A stretch of DNA of 41,301 nt from an uncultured Oscillospiraceae bacterium (GCA_944387285.1 CALXEH010000014.1:1-41301); one strand, 5' to 3'. Positions 26,209 through 34,198 are shown, numbered from the stretch's first letter. Numbers and translations: made by a program. Notes: generated by a model not told the origin, from the letters alone.

Positions 26209-27578
26209 CGGACGGCCTGCTCCTCAAATATGTCGCCGAACTGCTGTACGCCGAACCGCGTCGTCACTGCGATCACGCTGTCGTGCCTGCGGATGCTGTC
26301 GCTGCCGCCGGGGATGATGCAGTCGTTGCCCCGGATGATCGCGCCCAGCAGCGCGTCCCGGCGTATGCGCAGATCCTTGAGCGGTATGCCCAGCCGGTCC
26401 GCGTCGTTCCGGATGAAAAACTCCAGCACCTCGGCCTTGCCGTCGGCTATCTCGTGCAGCGACTCTATGCCGCTGGCGTCTATCGAGTTCTGCATCGCGC
26501 GTACATAGCTCACGATGCCGTCCGCCGCTATGTTCTTCGGCGTCACGAAGCTGTCCAGCTTGTGCGAATCCACCATGCGCCGGAAGCAGTCGTCGTTGAC
26601 CTTCGTTATCACCTTGCCCACGCCGCTGCTCGAGGCGAACATGGACGTTATGATGTTGTCCTGGTCGCTGCCCGTCAGGGCCACAAAGGCGTCCGTCCGG
26701 CGGATGCCCTCCTCCTCCAGCAGCCTCGGGTTCGTGCCGTCGCCCAGCAGCACCTCGGCGCGGGGCAGTATGCCCTTTATTATCTCGCAGTGCTCGCCGC
26801 TGCGCTCTATGATCTTCACCCTCATGCCCGCGTCCAGCAGCTGCGAGCCCAGATACAGCGAGATGCGGCTGCCGCCCAGGATCATCACGTCCTTCACGCT
26901 GCGCTTATAGGTGCCCGTGGCCTTGAAAAAGGCGCTCATCGCCGCCGGCGCGCCGACAACGTTCACCACGTCGCCCGCCTGCAGCACGCTGTCGCCCTTG
27001 GGGATGATGACGTTGCCGTCCCGCTCCACGGCGCACACGAGTATGCCGCTGCCGAAGCGGTCGCGCAGCTTCAAGAGCCTCAGCCCGCAGAGGGGATTGC
27101 CCTCCTGCAGCGTGAAGCCCACCATCTCCGCGCGGCCCTTCGCAAAGGACTCCACCTTCGCCGCCGAGGGGAAACGCAGTATCCGCGAGATCTCCGCCGC
27201 CGCCGCCTGCTCGGGGTTGAGCACCAGCGACAGGCCCAGCTCGTCCTTCAGGAACACCATCTGCCGGAAATACTCCATCGTGCGCACCCGCGCCACGGTG
27301 TTCTTAACGCCCAGCTTCTTGCCGGTGAGGCAGCAGAGCATGTTCACGGAGTCGTCGCTCGTCACGGCGATGAGCAGGTCCGCTTCGCCCACGCCCGCCT
27401 CGGTCAGCACGGTGTAGTCCGCGCCGTTGCCGAAGAGCACCATGGCGTCCACGCAGTTGGAGACCTCGCCCAGCCTGTCGGCGTCGTTGTCCACGACCGT
27501 GATGTCGTGGCCCTCCTCGGCCAGGCGCGCGGCTATCTCCTGGCCCATCCTGCCCGCGCCGACGAGAATGATCTTCAT
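26205..27578 (-). CDS. trkA: Trk potassium system nucleotide-binding subunit TrkA (two RCK domains)
   Basis: A 457-residue cytosolic regulator that gates TrkH according to bound nucleotide. It has a full double RCK arrangement: an N-terminal Rossmann fold with VGAGRMGQEIAARLAEEG and VVDNDADRL, an RCK-C domain (about 137-220), then a second Rossmann fold from about residue 228 (MILGGSRISLYLGSQLLDAG) and a second RCK-C to the end. Length is normal for TrkA. It lies 25 bases after the exonuclease gene and overlaps trkH by four bases. Confidence 0.96.
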   Translation of the reverse strand: MKIILVGAGRMGQEIAARLAEEGHDITVVDNDADRLGEVSNCVDAMVLFGNGADYTVLTEAGVGEADLLIAVTSDDSVNMLCCLTGKKLGVKNTVARVRTMEYFRQMVFLKDELGLSLVLNPEQAAAAEISRILRFPSAAKVESFAKGRAEMVGFTLQEGNPLCGLRLLKLRDRFGSGILVCAVERDGNVIIPKGDSVLQAGDVVNVVGAPAAMSAFFKATGTYKRSVKDVMILGGSRISLYLGSQLLDAGMRVKIIERSGEHCEIIKGILPRAEVLLGDGTNPRLLEEEGIRRTDAFVALTGSDQDNIITSMFASSSGVGKVITKVNDDCFRRMVDSHKLDSFVTPKNIAADGIVSYVRAMQNSIDASGIESLHEIADGKAEVLEFFIRNDADRLGIPLKDLRIRRDALLGAIIRGNDCIIPGGSDSIRRHDSVIAVTTRFGVQQFGDIFEEQAVR

Positions 27579-27603
27579 ATTACCTTACGCTCCCCGTATA
27601 TTC

Positions 27604-28578
27604 TCAAATGTTGTTCAGCTTCTTGCGCCTGCGGCGGCTGCGGCCGCGGCTCCTCGGCTGCGACGACTTCGCCGCGTAAAAGCTCTGCATGCTCTCGTCC
27701 GCCCTGTAGGCCAGGCGCCCCGCGGAGTAGCCCTCCGCCGTGTGCTTGAACTTTATCCGCAGCAGCAGCTTGCCGTCCTGCGGGCACTCCGCCAGGCACA
27801 TGTACCTGTGGTCGCCCTGGTTTATCCACTTGCTGAACTCCAGCGCCGCGCCGCAGATGGGACAGGCCGGCGCCGCCAGCCGCGCGTCCGCAAAGGCGTC
27901 GCCCTTCGACTCGTAGCCCGTGAACGCCGCCTGGTCTATCGGCTCCGGCGTGTCGGGCCGCGGCTTCTTCTCCTTGGCCGTGCGCCGCGTGAGCAGCTCC
28001 AGCGCGTGCTCGTACTGCTCCATGCCCGCCGCCATGTCCAGCTTCGAGCACACCAGGCCCGTATTGTATGCGTCGCCCAGCGCGTCGTGGGCCACGCGCG
28101 TCTGCTCTATGCCGAAATGCTCCATCGCCGTCGCCAGCGATTTCTGGTTCCTGTCCCCGTCCGTCTGGAGATTGTAGATGAGCTGCAGGTTCACCCAGCC
28201 GGCTATCCAATCCCAGTCCAGGTCGTGGATGATGATATTCTGCTCCATGATGCCCTGGTCGTCATAGCCCCAGGTCAGGAAGGTCACGCCCTCGCCGCAC
28301 CACTGCCGGAACTGCGCCAGCGCCTCCGGAAAGCTCACGCCGTGGCTCAGCCGCTCCTTGTCGAAGCCCGTGAGCTTCTTCACCTTGTAGTGCATCCGCT
28401 TGAAGTAAACGGGCTTTACGTCTATCTGAAATTCCTCGCCCGGCGTCATGTCCTCGTTCAGGCGCACGGCGCCTATCTGGATTATCTCCCCTCTCAGGTG
28501 GATGGGCAGCTTGTTGAATACGGAGGAATTGGAGTTCATCGCCTGGTTCCACTCCAAGTCCACCACCACATAATTCAT
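27604..28578 (-). CDS. DEDDh 3'-5' exonuclease with zinc-ribbon-like domain and basic tail
   Basis: A 324-residue exonuclease of the RNase T/KapD type. The DEDDh residues are present: Asp7 and Glu9 (VVVDLEWNQ), Asp106 (TWGYDDQGIM), His164 and Asp169 (RVAHDALGDAYNTG). The exonuclease domain ends near residue 195. Then follow a Lys/Pro-rich linker, a region with CPICG (about 240) and a later Cys pair (CLAECPQDG) that may form a zinc ribbon, and an Arg-rich end (PRSRGRSRRRRKK) suited to nucleic-acid binding. DNA or RNA preference cannot be told. ATG is preceded by GGGGAAGG; promoter at 28610-28638. First gene of the operon with trkA, trkH and galM. Confidence 0.88.
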   Translation of the reverse strand: MNYVVVDLEWNQAMNSNSSVFNKLPIHLRGEIIQIGAVRLNEDMTPGEEFQIDVKPVYFKRMHYKVKKLTGFDKERLSHGVSFPEALAQFRQWCGEGVTFLTWGYDDQGIMEQNIIIHDLDWDWIAGWVNLQLIYNLQTDGDRNQKSLATAMEHFGIEQTRVAHDALGDAYNTGLVCSKLDMAAGMEQYEHALELLTRRTAKEKKPRPDTPEPIDQAAFTGYESKGDAFADARLAAPACPICGAALEFSKWINQGDHRYMCLAECPQDGKLLLRIKFKHTAEGYSAGRLAYRADESMQSFYAAKSSQPRSRGRSRRRRKKLNNI

Positions 28579-28609
28579 ACGAATACCTTCCCCTTTTCCA
28601 AGTCAGACT

Positions 28610-28638
28610 ATTATAGCACAGACCGATTTATATATCAA
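28610..28638 (-). promoter_or_regulatory. Promoter of the exonuclease-trkAH-galM operon
   Basis: On the minus strand TTGATA (28638-28633), 17-base spacer, TATAAT (28615-28610). The -35 box overlaps the stop codon of the upstream Lgt-family gene. Confidence 0.85.
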
Positions 28639-29414
28639 TCGGGCATTTTAAGCCTTTTACGCATAAAGAAAGATAAAGATGCGGACAAAATCGCCGCTGC
28701 GGCCAGCCACTGGGACGTGGACAGCCCGCCGAGGAAGCCGCGCCCGGCGTCGCCGCGGAAAAACTCCAGGACGAATCTGGCAGGGGCGTAGAGCAGGAGA
28801 TAAAACTCGGCGGCAAAGCCGGCGCGTGCGGGCTTTGCGGTAAACCACAAGAGCGCCAGGAAGATGGCGAGCTGGGCTGCGGCCTCGAAGAGCTGCACGG
28901 GCAGCAGCGGCACGCCCGCCGGCGCGCCCAGGGAAGCCTCCGGGAATACGACGGCGAGGCAGGAGGAGCTCTCCACGCCGTAGCAGCAGCCGGCGCAGAA
29001 GCAGCCGACGCGGCCGAGGCAGCCGATGATCGCAAGGCAGGGCACGAGCAGGGGCAGGTAGTCGGCGAGCTTCACCCGATAGGCCCGCGCGCTAAGGTAC
29101 GCCGCCGGTACGGCCCCGAGCACCCCGCCGAAGAACACCAGCCCGCCCGAGAGGCAGCCCATCAGCGCATCCGCGCCCTCGCCCGCGCGCAGCAGCGCCG
29201 CGAGTTCCGGCAGGACCGTGAGGATATACAGCAGCTTGGCCCCGAGCAGCCCGCCCAGGGCAGCGAATACATAGATATATGCGGCGTCGTCCGCTGACAG
29301 CCGCAGCCGCGGCGCGCGCAGGAGTATATATAGCATGCCCAGCAGGAAGCCGAGCAGGCCCAGGGCGCCGTAGACCGGAATATTCAAGCCGAAGATCTCA
29401 AACCAGGGCAGCAT
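28635..29414 (-). CDS. Lgt-family (prolipoprotein diacylglyceryl transferase-like) membrane protein
   Basis: A 259-residue membrane protein with about seven helices. It matches the Lgt family, which attaches diacylglycerol to the lipobox Cys of prolipoproteins: IPVYGALGLLGFLLG at the start, GGLLGAKLLYILT, GGLVFFGGVLGAVPAAYLS, GRVGCFCAGCCYG and VPLLPVQLFEAAAQLAIF. It belongs to the Cys-rich GCFxxGCCYG subgroup. The His of the FHGG motif in Escherichia coli Lgt (His103) is Phe95 here, and the usual GRxGNF Asn is Cys, so the activity is uncertain. A terminator hairpin directly precedes its ribosome site (AAGGAG, 5-6 bases before ATG). Confidence 0.85.
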   Translation of the reverse strand: MLPWFEIFGLNIPVYGALGLLGFLLGMLYILLRAPRLRLSADDAAYIYVFAALGGLLGAKLLYILTVLPELAALLRAGEGADALMGCLSGGLVFFGGVLGAVPAAYLSARAYRVKLADYLPLLVPCLAIIGCLGRVGCFCAGCCYGVESSSCLAVVFPEASLGAPAGVPLLPVQLFEAAAQLAIFLALLWFTAKPARAGFAAEFYLLLYAPARFVLEFFRGDAGRGFLGGLSTSQWLAAAAILSASLSFFMRKRLKMPD

Positions 29415-29425
29415 GGCAGCTCCTT

Positions 29426-29462
29426 AAAAAACCAGTGTAACGGGGCTTGCCCGTTACACTGG
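29426..29462 (-). terminator. Terminator/attenuator between the DUF4190-like gene and the Lgt-family gene
   Basis: A 12-13-bp near-perfect stem (29432-29443 with 29451-29462), T5 on the minus strand (29430-29426), followed at once by AAGGAG and the ATG at 29414. Confidence 0.87.
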
Positions 29463-29486
29463 CAGATCGGCAGGTGATATGGAGGC

Positions 29487-29786
29487 TCAGAACCTGAGCA
29501 GGTTGGCCACGCCTATGGTGCCGATGCAGGCGACACAGGCGATGAAGATGAGGGCCCCGCCGGCGAGGCCGATGAGCGAGAGCACAAAGCCCGCGGTGCG
29601 CATGGGGCCGTTGAAGCCCAGCTGCTTGGACTTGGAGGCGTACACGAGGCCGACTATGCTCAGCACCACGGAAATGAGGCTGGAATAGCCGAAGAACCAG
29701 AGCAGCACGGCAATGATGCCCATGATAAGGCTGACGACGGCCTCATTCTGCCCAGGCACCTGCCCGCCCCTGTTGTTGTCATTCAC
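29487..29786 (-). CDS. Small membrane protein, DUF4190-like
   Basis: A 99-residue protein with a hydrophilic N-terminus (MNDNNRGGQVPGQNEAV) and three hydrophobic stretches (about 18-48 and 64-95), resembling the DUF4190 family: AVVSLIMGIIAVLLWFFG followed by KSKQLGFNGPMRTAGFVLSL. No function is known for such proteins. The only in-frame start is GTG, with GGGAGG 8 bases upstream. It has its own promoter (29832-29860) and is followed by a terminator in front of the Lgt-family gene. Confidence 0.82.
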   Translation of the reverse strand: MNDNNRGGQVPGQNEAVVSLIMGIIAVLLWFFGYSSLISVVLSIVGLVYASKSKQLGFNGPMRTAGFVLSLIGLAGGALIFIACVACIGTIGVANLLRF

Positions 29787-29831
29787 ACCGACGACCTCCC
29801 TTACATTTTCGCGGAAGTATAATACGAGTAC

Positions 29832-29860
29832 AATGTAACATCAGCCGCAGCATATGTCAA
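29832..29860 (-). promoter_or_regulatory. Predicted promoter of the DUF4190-like gene
   Basis: On the minus strand TTGACA (29860-29855), 17-base spacer, TACATT (29837-29832). A TATACT lies closer to the gene but without a -35 partner. Confidence 0.6.
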
Positions 29861-29892
29861 GTTTTGACGGCGGGCCGCGGCAGGCCGGGTGC

Positions 29893-29923
29893 AAAAAAGG
29901 CCCCGGGCGCTGTGCCCGGGGCC
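29893..29923 (-). terminator. Terminator of the SLH surface protein gene
   Basis: A 10-bp perfect GC stem (29899-29908 with 29914-29923) followed on the minus strand by six T (29898-29893), 16 bases after the stop. Confidence 0.93.
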
Positions 29924-29939
29924 AATGCTTGCGGTATGT

Positions 29940-32855
29940 TTACAGCTGTGCGTATCTCATGAAGATGGTCGCCGCCTGGGCGCGGGTTATGCCGGTATCG
30001 GGGCTGAGGCTGCCGTCCACGCCGGCGATCACGCCGTTGGCGACGGCCCAGCGCATGGCCTCCGAGGCCCAGCTGCTGACCTTGGCTGCGTCAGGGAAGC
30101 CCGTGAGGCTGCCGGAGGCCGCAGGAGAACCGGCATAGCGCCAGAGCATGGTGACGAACATCTCGCGGGTCACGATGCCGTCAGGGTCGCTGCCGTCGGA
30201 AACGCCGGAGCTCATTGCCCAGTTCTGGGCTTTGGCATACCAGGGGCTGCCGCCGTCCACATTCCCGCCGTCTATGCGCGCCAGCACTGTCCAGAACATG
30301 GCGCGGGTCATGGTGGTGTCAGGCCCAAACGCCGTATCGCTCACGCCCGTCATCATGCCCTCGGCATAGACATACGACACCGCGTCATAATACCACGCAG
30401 TCGTAGGCACGTCGAGGAAGGGGATGGTCACGCTGCCGTCTGTGAATTCCGCGTACACGGTGACGTCTGCGTCAGGCATGACAAAGCTGTAGCTGCCATC
30501 CTTTTCTTTGGAAACTGCTACGCTTTCGCCGTTTTCAGCCTTGACCCTCAGGGAACCGAGGCTGTAGCCTGCCTCAGGCATTACCGTGAGAACTATCTTG
30601 CCGCCCTTGGAGCTGTTGGACAGGCTGCTGGTCACGCTTCCGTGGACGCTGCCGGCTATAACTATGTCGTGGGTATCCAGTATCACTATGCTGCTGGTCG
30701 AGAACTTGACCGCGGCGCTCGGTTCGGAGGCCAGGTAGCTGCCCACAGCGGCGTAGCGCTGCTCAAAAGTGTAACTAGTGCCGGATTTCAGATTCTCAAA
30801 GACAGGGCTCGACTGCCATTCGCCGCCGTCTATCCTGTACTGGGGCTGCGCGCCGTTGGCATTTACAAGCAGGGCCTTGAGGGTGATGCTGTTGAGCTCG
30901 CTCTTGCCCAACTCAGGGGCCTTGGGCGCCGCCTGCGGCGCCTTTTCGACGGTGAAGGCAACGTCCGCCTCAACGGTGAAGGTCTCGTCGCCGGAATAGC
31001 TCTCGCCGCCTTTATAGGTCACGGTGACGGTGGCGGCGTAGTCGCCCGCCTCGAGTCCGGTCCTGGGCCTGACAATGTAGCTGCTGAGGCTGCCGCCCGC
31101 TTCGACATACTGGCCGGAGCCGACGATCTCGAAAGCATCCGTATTGTCAACAACGGCAGACACAATCTCCGCCTTGCTGTTTCCGGAGCTCGTGAGCACA
31201 AGGGCGGAGCCTTCGGGCTGCGCGTAGTTGTATATCTCGGTCTCGATTTCGGCTATCTCAAGGCCCAGCGTATAGGTCGCGGGCACGCCTTTGCCGACCG
31301 TGACGGTGGCCGCTTCACCGGCAAAGCTGTTTTCGGTGCTCTTGTTCCTGACGTTATACGTGCCGTCGGCCAGGCCGGTCACGCTCTCGCCCTCGCAGGC
31401 TGTCCAGCTGCCGGATGCCGGGCGGTACTCCATGGCCGTGCTGACGCCGGTTATTTTGCCGTCGGCCTTGCCGTCTATGGTCTCGTCAACTGCCGTGACC
31501 TCGGGCGCGGCGGGACGGGCGGGGATGTTCACCTGGGCCGCTTCGCTGGCGAGCGCGCTGTCGGTGGCCTTTGTGCGGACGTAAACGCTGCTTCCGGGCT
31601 GTATGGCCCCGCCGCTCACGATGGCAGAACCGGAGAAGTCTGCGGCGGTGTTGACCTCGTAGGCGCTGTCAAAGCTGATAGTCTCATTCACATAGTCTAT
31701 CGTCACCACATCCGTCGAGGGTGCCGCAGAACGGGTGGGGACTGCGACCTCGGCAGACGAGCTCTCAAATTCTGTGGCCGTTGCCGAGTATCTGAAGTAT
31801 ATCTTGCTGTTGGAACCCGCTGCGGATATAGGCGTCGGCCCGCTGCACTTCGTCCATGAACTGCCGTTGAGCGAGTATTCCATTGTGGAGTCGGACGCAA
31901 AAGTCTCGTTCGCGTAATTTACAAAATTTATTGCTAAAAACGATGAGCGTCCAGGGAGTGTAACCTTCGTCGCGTCGCTGGCTGGAGTGTCTCCGTTCTG
32001 TTTCACTCGCACATATATGGGGTCGCTGATGCTGCCCACGAGCGAGGATATGGAGCCGCCGCTGCTGATGATGGAGCTAAAGCTGGTAGAAGCGCTGACC
32101 TCGTATTTGCTGCTGTCATAGCTTATGGTCTCGGCGGCGTAGTTTATGGTCACCACCGAAGCCGCAGGCGCGTCAGGCTTGGTGGGAGTAGTGGGCGTGC
32201 CGGAGACAGAGTAGACATATATGCCAGTAAACGGATAATTCTTATATCCGCCACTCGGGGACGTCATTGTATAGTAGTCTACATACTCCTTTATACGAGC
32301 AGTTTCCCATGTGCTGGCAGATTGCGACACCCACACAGTATTATTACTTTTAGAGGTTCCTTGTAATACATAGTCTTGATGTTTCCTTTTAGTACCGCTG
32401 TCAATGTTGTCACCATCAACAATAACAAAGTATCCTTGATTAATGTAGCTCATAATCAGAGCTTTTTGTTCGCTTTCAGTCAATCCTTTCAACGATTCAT
32501 TTATTTTAATTCGAGTTATTGTCACGCCTCTTTCTTTTGCAAACGCAATCATTCCGCTGCCTGATGTACCGCGTTCATTAACGTCATGTATGCTGTTAAC
32601 GTATCCGTTGTTTGCCATCCACACAAAATAATCGTCAGGATTAAATTCAGTGGGATCAATCACCCCAGCTTCCGCCAATAGCTTGCACTGGGAAACCATA
32701 CGACAACCACCTGATTTTAGAGTGGGATATGAAGCCCAAAATTGGCTCCATTCGCTCCAATTGTTGCCGTATGCTCCATTTGCCGCAGCGCCTACGCTCA
32801 GGCAGGACACTACCAGCGCTACAGCTAATAACAGTACTAATAACCTCTTTTTCAT
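29940..32855 (-). CDS. Exported surface protein: papain/C39-like domain, beta repeats, three SLH domains
   Basis: A 971-residue cell-surface protein. Signal peptide (1-25). Residues 28-215 look like a papain/C39-like cysteine domain: SGGCRMVSQCKLLAEAG (candidate nucleophile Cys51) and KRKHQDYVLQG (candidate His159). Residues about 225-560 hold four related ~70-residue beta units (VVTIDYVNETISFDS.., ending in PxR). A mixed beta region follows, then a repeat of the GGKIVLTVMPEAGYSL..FVMPDADVTVYAEF type (about 750-815). The last ~170 residues are three SLH domains (FLDVPTTAWYYDAVSYVYAEG, TREMFVTMLWRYAG, TRAQAATIFMRYAQL) that bind pyruvylated wall polymer. ATG at 32855 is chosen for GGGGGTC upstream and the signal peptide. 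The 5' ~650 bases are clearly more A/T-rich than the rest. Its promoter is shared with a divergent XRE regulator. Confidence 0.85.
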   Translation of the reverse strand: MKKRLLVLLLAVALVVSCLSVGAAANGAYGNNWSEWSQFWASYPTLKSGGCRMVSQCKLLAEAGVIDPTEFNPDDYFVWMANNGYVNSIHDVNERGTSGSGMIAFAKERGVTITRIKINESLKGLTESEQKALIMSYINQGYFVIVDGDNIDSGTKRKHQDYVLQGTSKSNNTVWVSQSASTWETARIKEYVDYYTMTSPSGGYKNYPFTGIYVYSVSGTPTTPTKPDAPAASVVTINYAAETISYDSSKYEVSASTSFSSIISSGGSISSLVGSISDPIYVRVKQNGDTPASDATKVTLPGRSSFLAINFVNYANETFASDSTMEYSLNGSSWTKCSGPTPISAAGSNSKIYFRYSATATEFESSSAEVAVPTRSAAPSTDVVTIDYVNETISFDSAYEVNTAADFSGSAIVSGGAIQPGSSVYVRTKATDSALASEAAQVNIPARPAAPEVTAVDETIDGKADGKITGVSTAMEYRPASGSWTACEGESVTGLADGTYNVRNKSTENSFAGEAATVTVGKGVPATYTLGLEIAEIETEIYNYAQPEGSALVLTSSGNSKAEIVSAVVDNTDAFEIVGSGQYVEAGGSLSSYIVRPRTGLEAGDYAATVTVTYKGGESYSGDETFTVEADVAFTVEKAPQAAPKAPELGKSELNSITLKALLVNANGAQPQYRIDGGEWQSSPVFENLKSGTSYTFEQRYAAVGSYLASEPSAAVKFSTSSIVILDTHDIVIAGSVHGSVTSSLSNSSKGGKIVLTVMPEAGYSLGSLRVKAENGESVAVSKEKDGSYSFVMPDADVTVYAEFTDGSVTIPFLDVPTTAWYYDAVSYVYAEGMMTGVSDTAFGPDTTMTRAMFWTVLARIDGGNVDGGSPWYAKAQNWAMSSGVSDGSDPDGIVTREMFVTMLWRYAGSPAASGSLTGFPDAAKVSSWASEAMRWAVANGVIAGVDGSLSPDTGITRAQAATIFMRYAQL

Positions 32856-32909
32856 ACAAAGACCCCCAAAATATGATCTGCGCCCCCGGCACAGTTTGGT
32901 ATCATAAGC

Positions 32910-32938
32910 AATATACCCCATTTGTGAAGTAATGTCAA
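32910..32938 (-). promoter_or_regulatory. Strong promoter of the SLH surface protein gene
   Basis: On the minus strand TTGACA (32938-32933), 17-base spacer, TATATT (32915-32910). The spacer contains copy 1 of the word catttgtgaa. Confidence 0.85.
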
Positions 32939-32972
32939 TACATTGGGAAGTATATTACTACACATTTGTGAA
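32919..32972. repeat. Direct repeat catttgtgaa (32919-32928 and 32963-32972), probable operator
   Basis: Two identical 10-bp words 44 bp apart between the divergent genes. Copy 1 is in the -35/-10 spacer of the surface-protein promoter; copy 2 ends one base before the TATAAT of the XRE gene. An imperfect palindrome (agtaat..attact, 32929-32959) lies between. Likely binding sites of the adjacent XRE regulator (inference). Confidence 0.6.
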
Positions 32973-32973
32973 C

Positions 32974-32979
32974 TATAAT
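32974..32979 (+). promoter_or_regulatory. -10 box of the XRE regulator gene
   Basis: Perfect TATAAT 15 bases before the ATG; no recognisable -35 at 17 bp (TATATT), so the promoter is probably weak or regulated. Confidence 0.6.
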
Positions 32980-32994
32980 ACGCTTATGGTGGTG

Positions 32995-33303
32995 ATGTCT
33001 ATTAATACCCAAGAGCGTATTCGGCAGATGATGGACGAGCGGGGCTGGTCGGAGTATCGGCTGGCCAAGGAGTGCGGCGTCTCGCAGTCCACCATCTCTA
33101 ATATCTTTAACAGGAACTATCAGCCCAGCCTCGCCTCGCTCGAGATCATCTGTAAAAGCTTCGGTATAACCCTCTCGCAGTTCTTCGCAGAGGGCTGTAT
33201 GGTCGAGCTCGACGAGGAACAATACGAGTTCTTCAAGCGCTGGAAGTTTCTTTCACCCGAGCAGAAACAGCTCGTCTCCGAGCTCATCCGGCAGTTCAAA
33301 TAA
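32995..33303 (+). CDS. XRE-family helix-turn-helix regulator
   Basis: A 102-residue DNA-binding protein. Residues about 4-60 form a Cro/CI-type HTH: ERIRQMMDERGWSEYRLAKE, then CGVSQSTISNIFNRNYQPSL and LEIICKSFGITLSQFF. The C-terminal ~35 residues (ELDEEQYEFFKRWKFLSPEQ) are helical and may serve dimerisation. ATG at 32995 begins the domain; an earlier ATG lies three codons upstream, and the frame can extend further but without support. Only 15 bases separate TATAAT and the ATG, so the leader is very short or absent. It is divergent from the SLH surface protein, which it probably controls together with itself through the catttgtgaa repeats. Confidence 0.92.
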   Translation: MSINTQERIRQMMDERGWSEYRLAKECGVSQSTISNIFNRNYQPSLASLEIICKSFGITLSQFFAEGCMVELDEEQYEFFKRWKFLSPEQKQLVSELIRQFK

Positions 33304-33307
33304 CAAC

Positions 33308-33342
33308 GCCCCGGCCGCTGCCTTTCGGTTTGCGGACGGGGC
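33308..33342. terminator. Possible shared terminator hairpin between convergent genes
   Basis: An 11-bp stem with one G-A mismatch (33308-33318 with 33332-33342), lacking a clear T-run, between the XRE regulator and the GDPD gene. Confidence 0.45.
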
Positions 33343-33358
33343 ATTATCCCATATTATT

Positions 33359-34198
33359 CTATTTATACTTCACCCTCGGGCGGTAGAACTGGAAGATGAC
33401 GGCGTCGTTTTTTTCCTCCGTCTTCCACTCCCGGGACGTCCAGGCTACTTTCATTGCGCCCATGAGCTCGCAGAGCTTTACGGTCAGGGGCTTGCGGCCT
33501 ATCTCGTACGCCACGAAGTGCGGCCTTGACAGGAAGTTCATGAACAGCCGGCTCAATATGAAGGCCTGCACCGGGCCAGCAGACCTGCGCAGCTCGCACA
33601 GCCGCGTCGACAGCTGGCCGCGCAGCGCCTCGGGCGCGTGCAGCCTGTACCACAGCATCATCCTCGGGTCGAAGCTCTCCACGCACCAGCGGCCCTTATA
33701 GCCCTTCAGCAGCTCATAGCTCTTCCGGCACAGCTCGCGCCGCCGGCCGGTCTGCTTCAGCTCCACTATCATCGGACAGCGCCCGTCTATCGCCGCCAGC
33801 ACCTCCTTGAATGTCGGTATTCCGTACCCCGTGCCGCACAAGCGATACGCCCTCAATTCCTCCAGCGTCAGATCCTCCACGCGCGCATCCGCGCCGCACA
33901 GGCGCTTCAGATCGTCGTCGTGGAACACCACCACCTCGCCGTCCCGCGTCAGGTGCAGATCCAGTTCCACGCCGTAGCCTATCCGCGCCGCCGCCTCAAA
34001 GGCCGGCAGCGAATTCTCGGGTATGCTCTTATCTATCCTGTGCAGGCCGCGGTGGGCATAGTTCCGCCCCATGAACGGCGCGCGCTGCCCCTTGTCCAGC
34101 TTGCCGGGCGCTATCAGCCACGCACAGGCACCGGCCAGGGCCGCCGCCCCTGCCGTCGTATACAGCAATACTTTCAGTGCTCGAGTGTCGTTTTTCAT
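33359..34198 (-). CDS. Membrane-anchored glycerophosphodiester phosphodiesterase
   Basis: A 279-residue GDPD-family enzyme that hydrolyses glycerophosphodiesters to glycerol 3-phosphate and an alcohol. One membrane segment (about 10-30) anchors it. The TIM-barrel motifs are complete: NYAHRGLH (His-Arg), IPENSLPAFEAAA, GVELDLHLTRDG (Glu-x-Asp metal ligands), VVFHDDDLKRLCG (catalytic His) and later IVELKQ and CVESFDPRMM. ATG at 34198 has GGGAGGTG 6 bases upstream; the longer frame to 34318 crosses its own promoter. It is divergent from the MFS transporter. Confidence 0.93.
   Translation of the reverse strand: MKNDTRALKVLLYTTAGAAALAGACAWLIAPGKLDKGQRAPFMGRNYAHRGLHRIDKSIPENSLPAFEAAARIGYGVELDLHLTRDGEVVVFHDDDLKRLCGADARVEDLTLEELRAYRLCGTGYGIPTFKEVLAAIDGRCPMIVELKQTGRRRELCRKSYELLKGYKGRWCVESFDPRMMLWYRLHAPEALRGQLSTRLCELRRSAGPVQAFILSRLFMNFLSRPHFVAYEIGRKPLTVKLCELMGAMKVAWTSREWKTEEKNDAVIFQFYRPRVKYK

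Noticed and set aside
32855..32921. 22-codon extension of the SLH surface protein
   Set aside because: It overlaps the -10 box of its own promoter; the signal peptide and ribosome site fit 32855.
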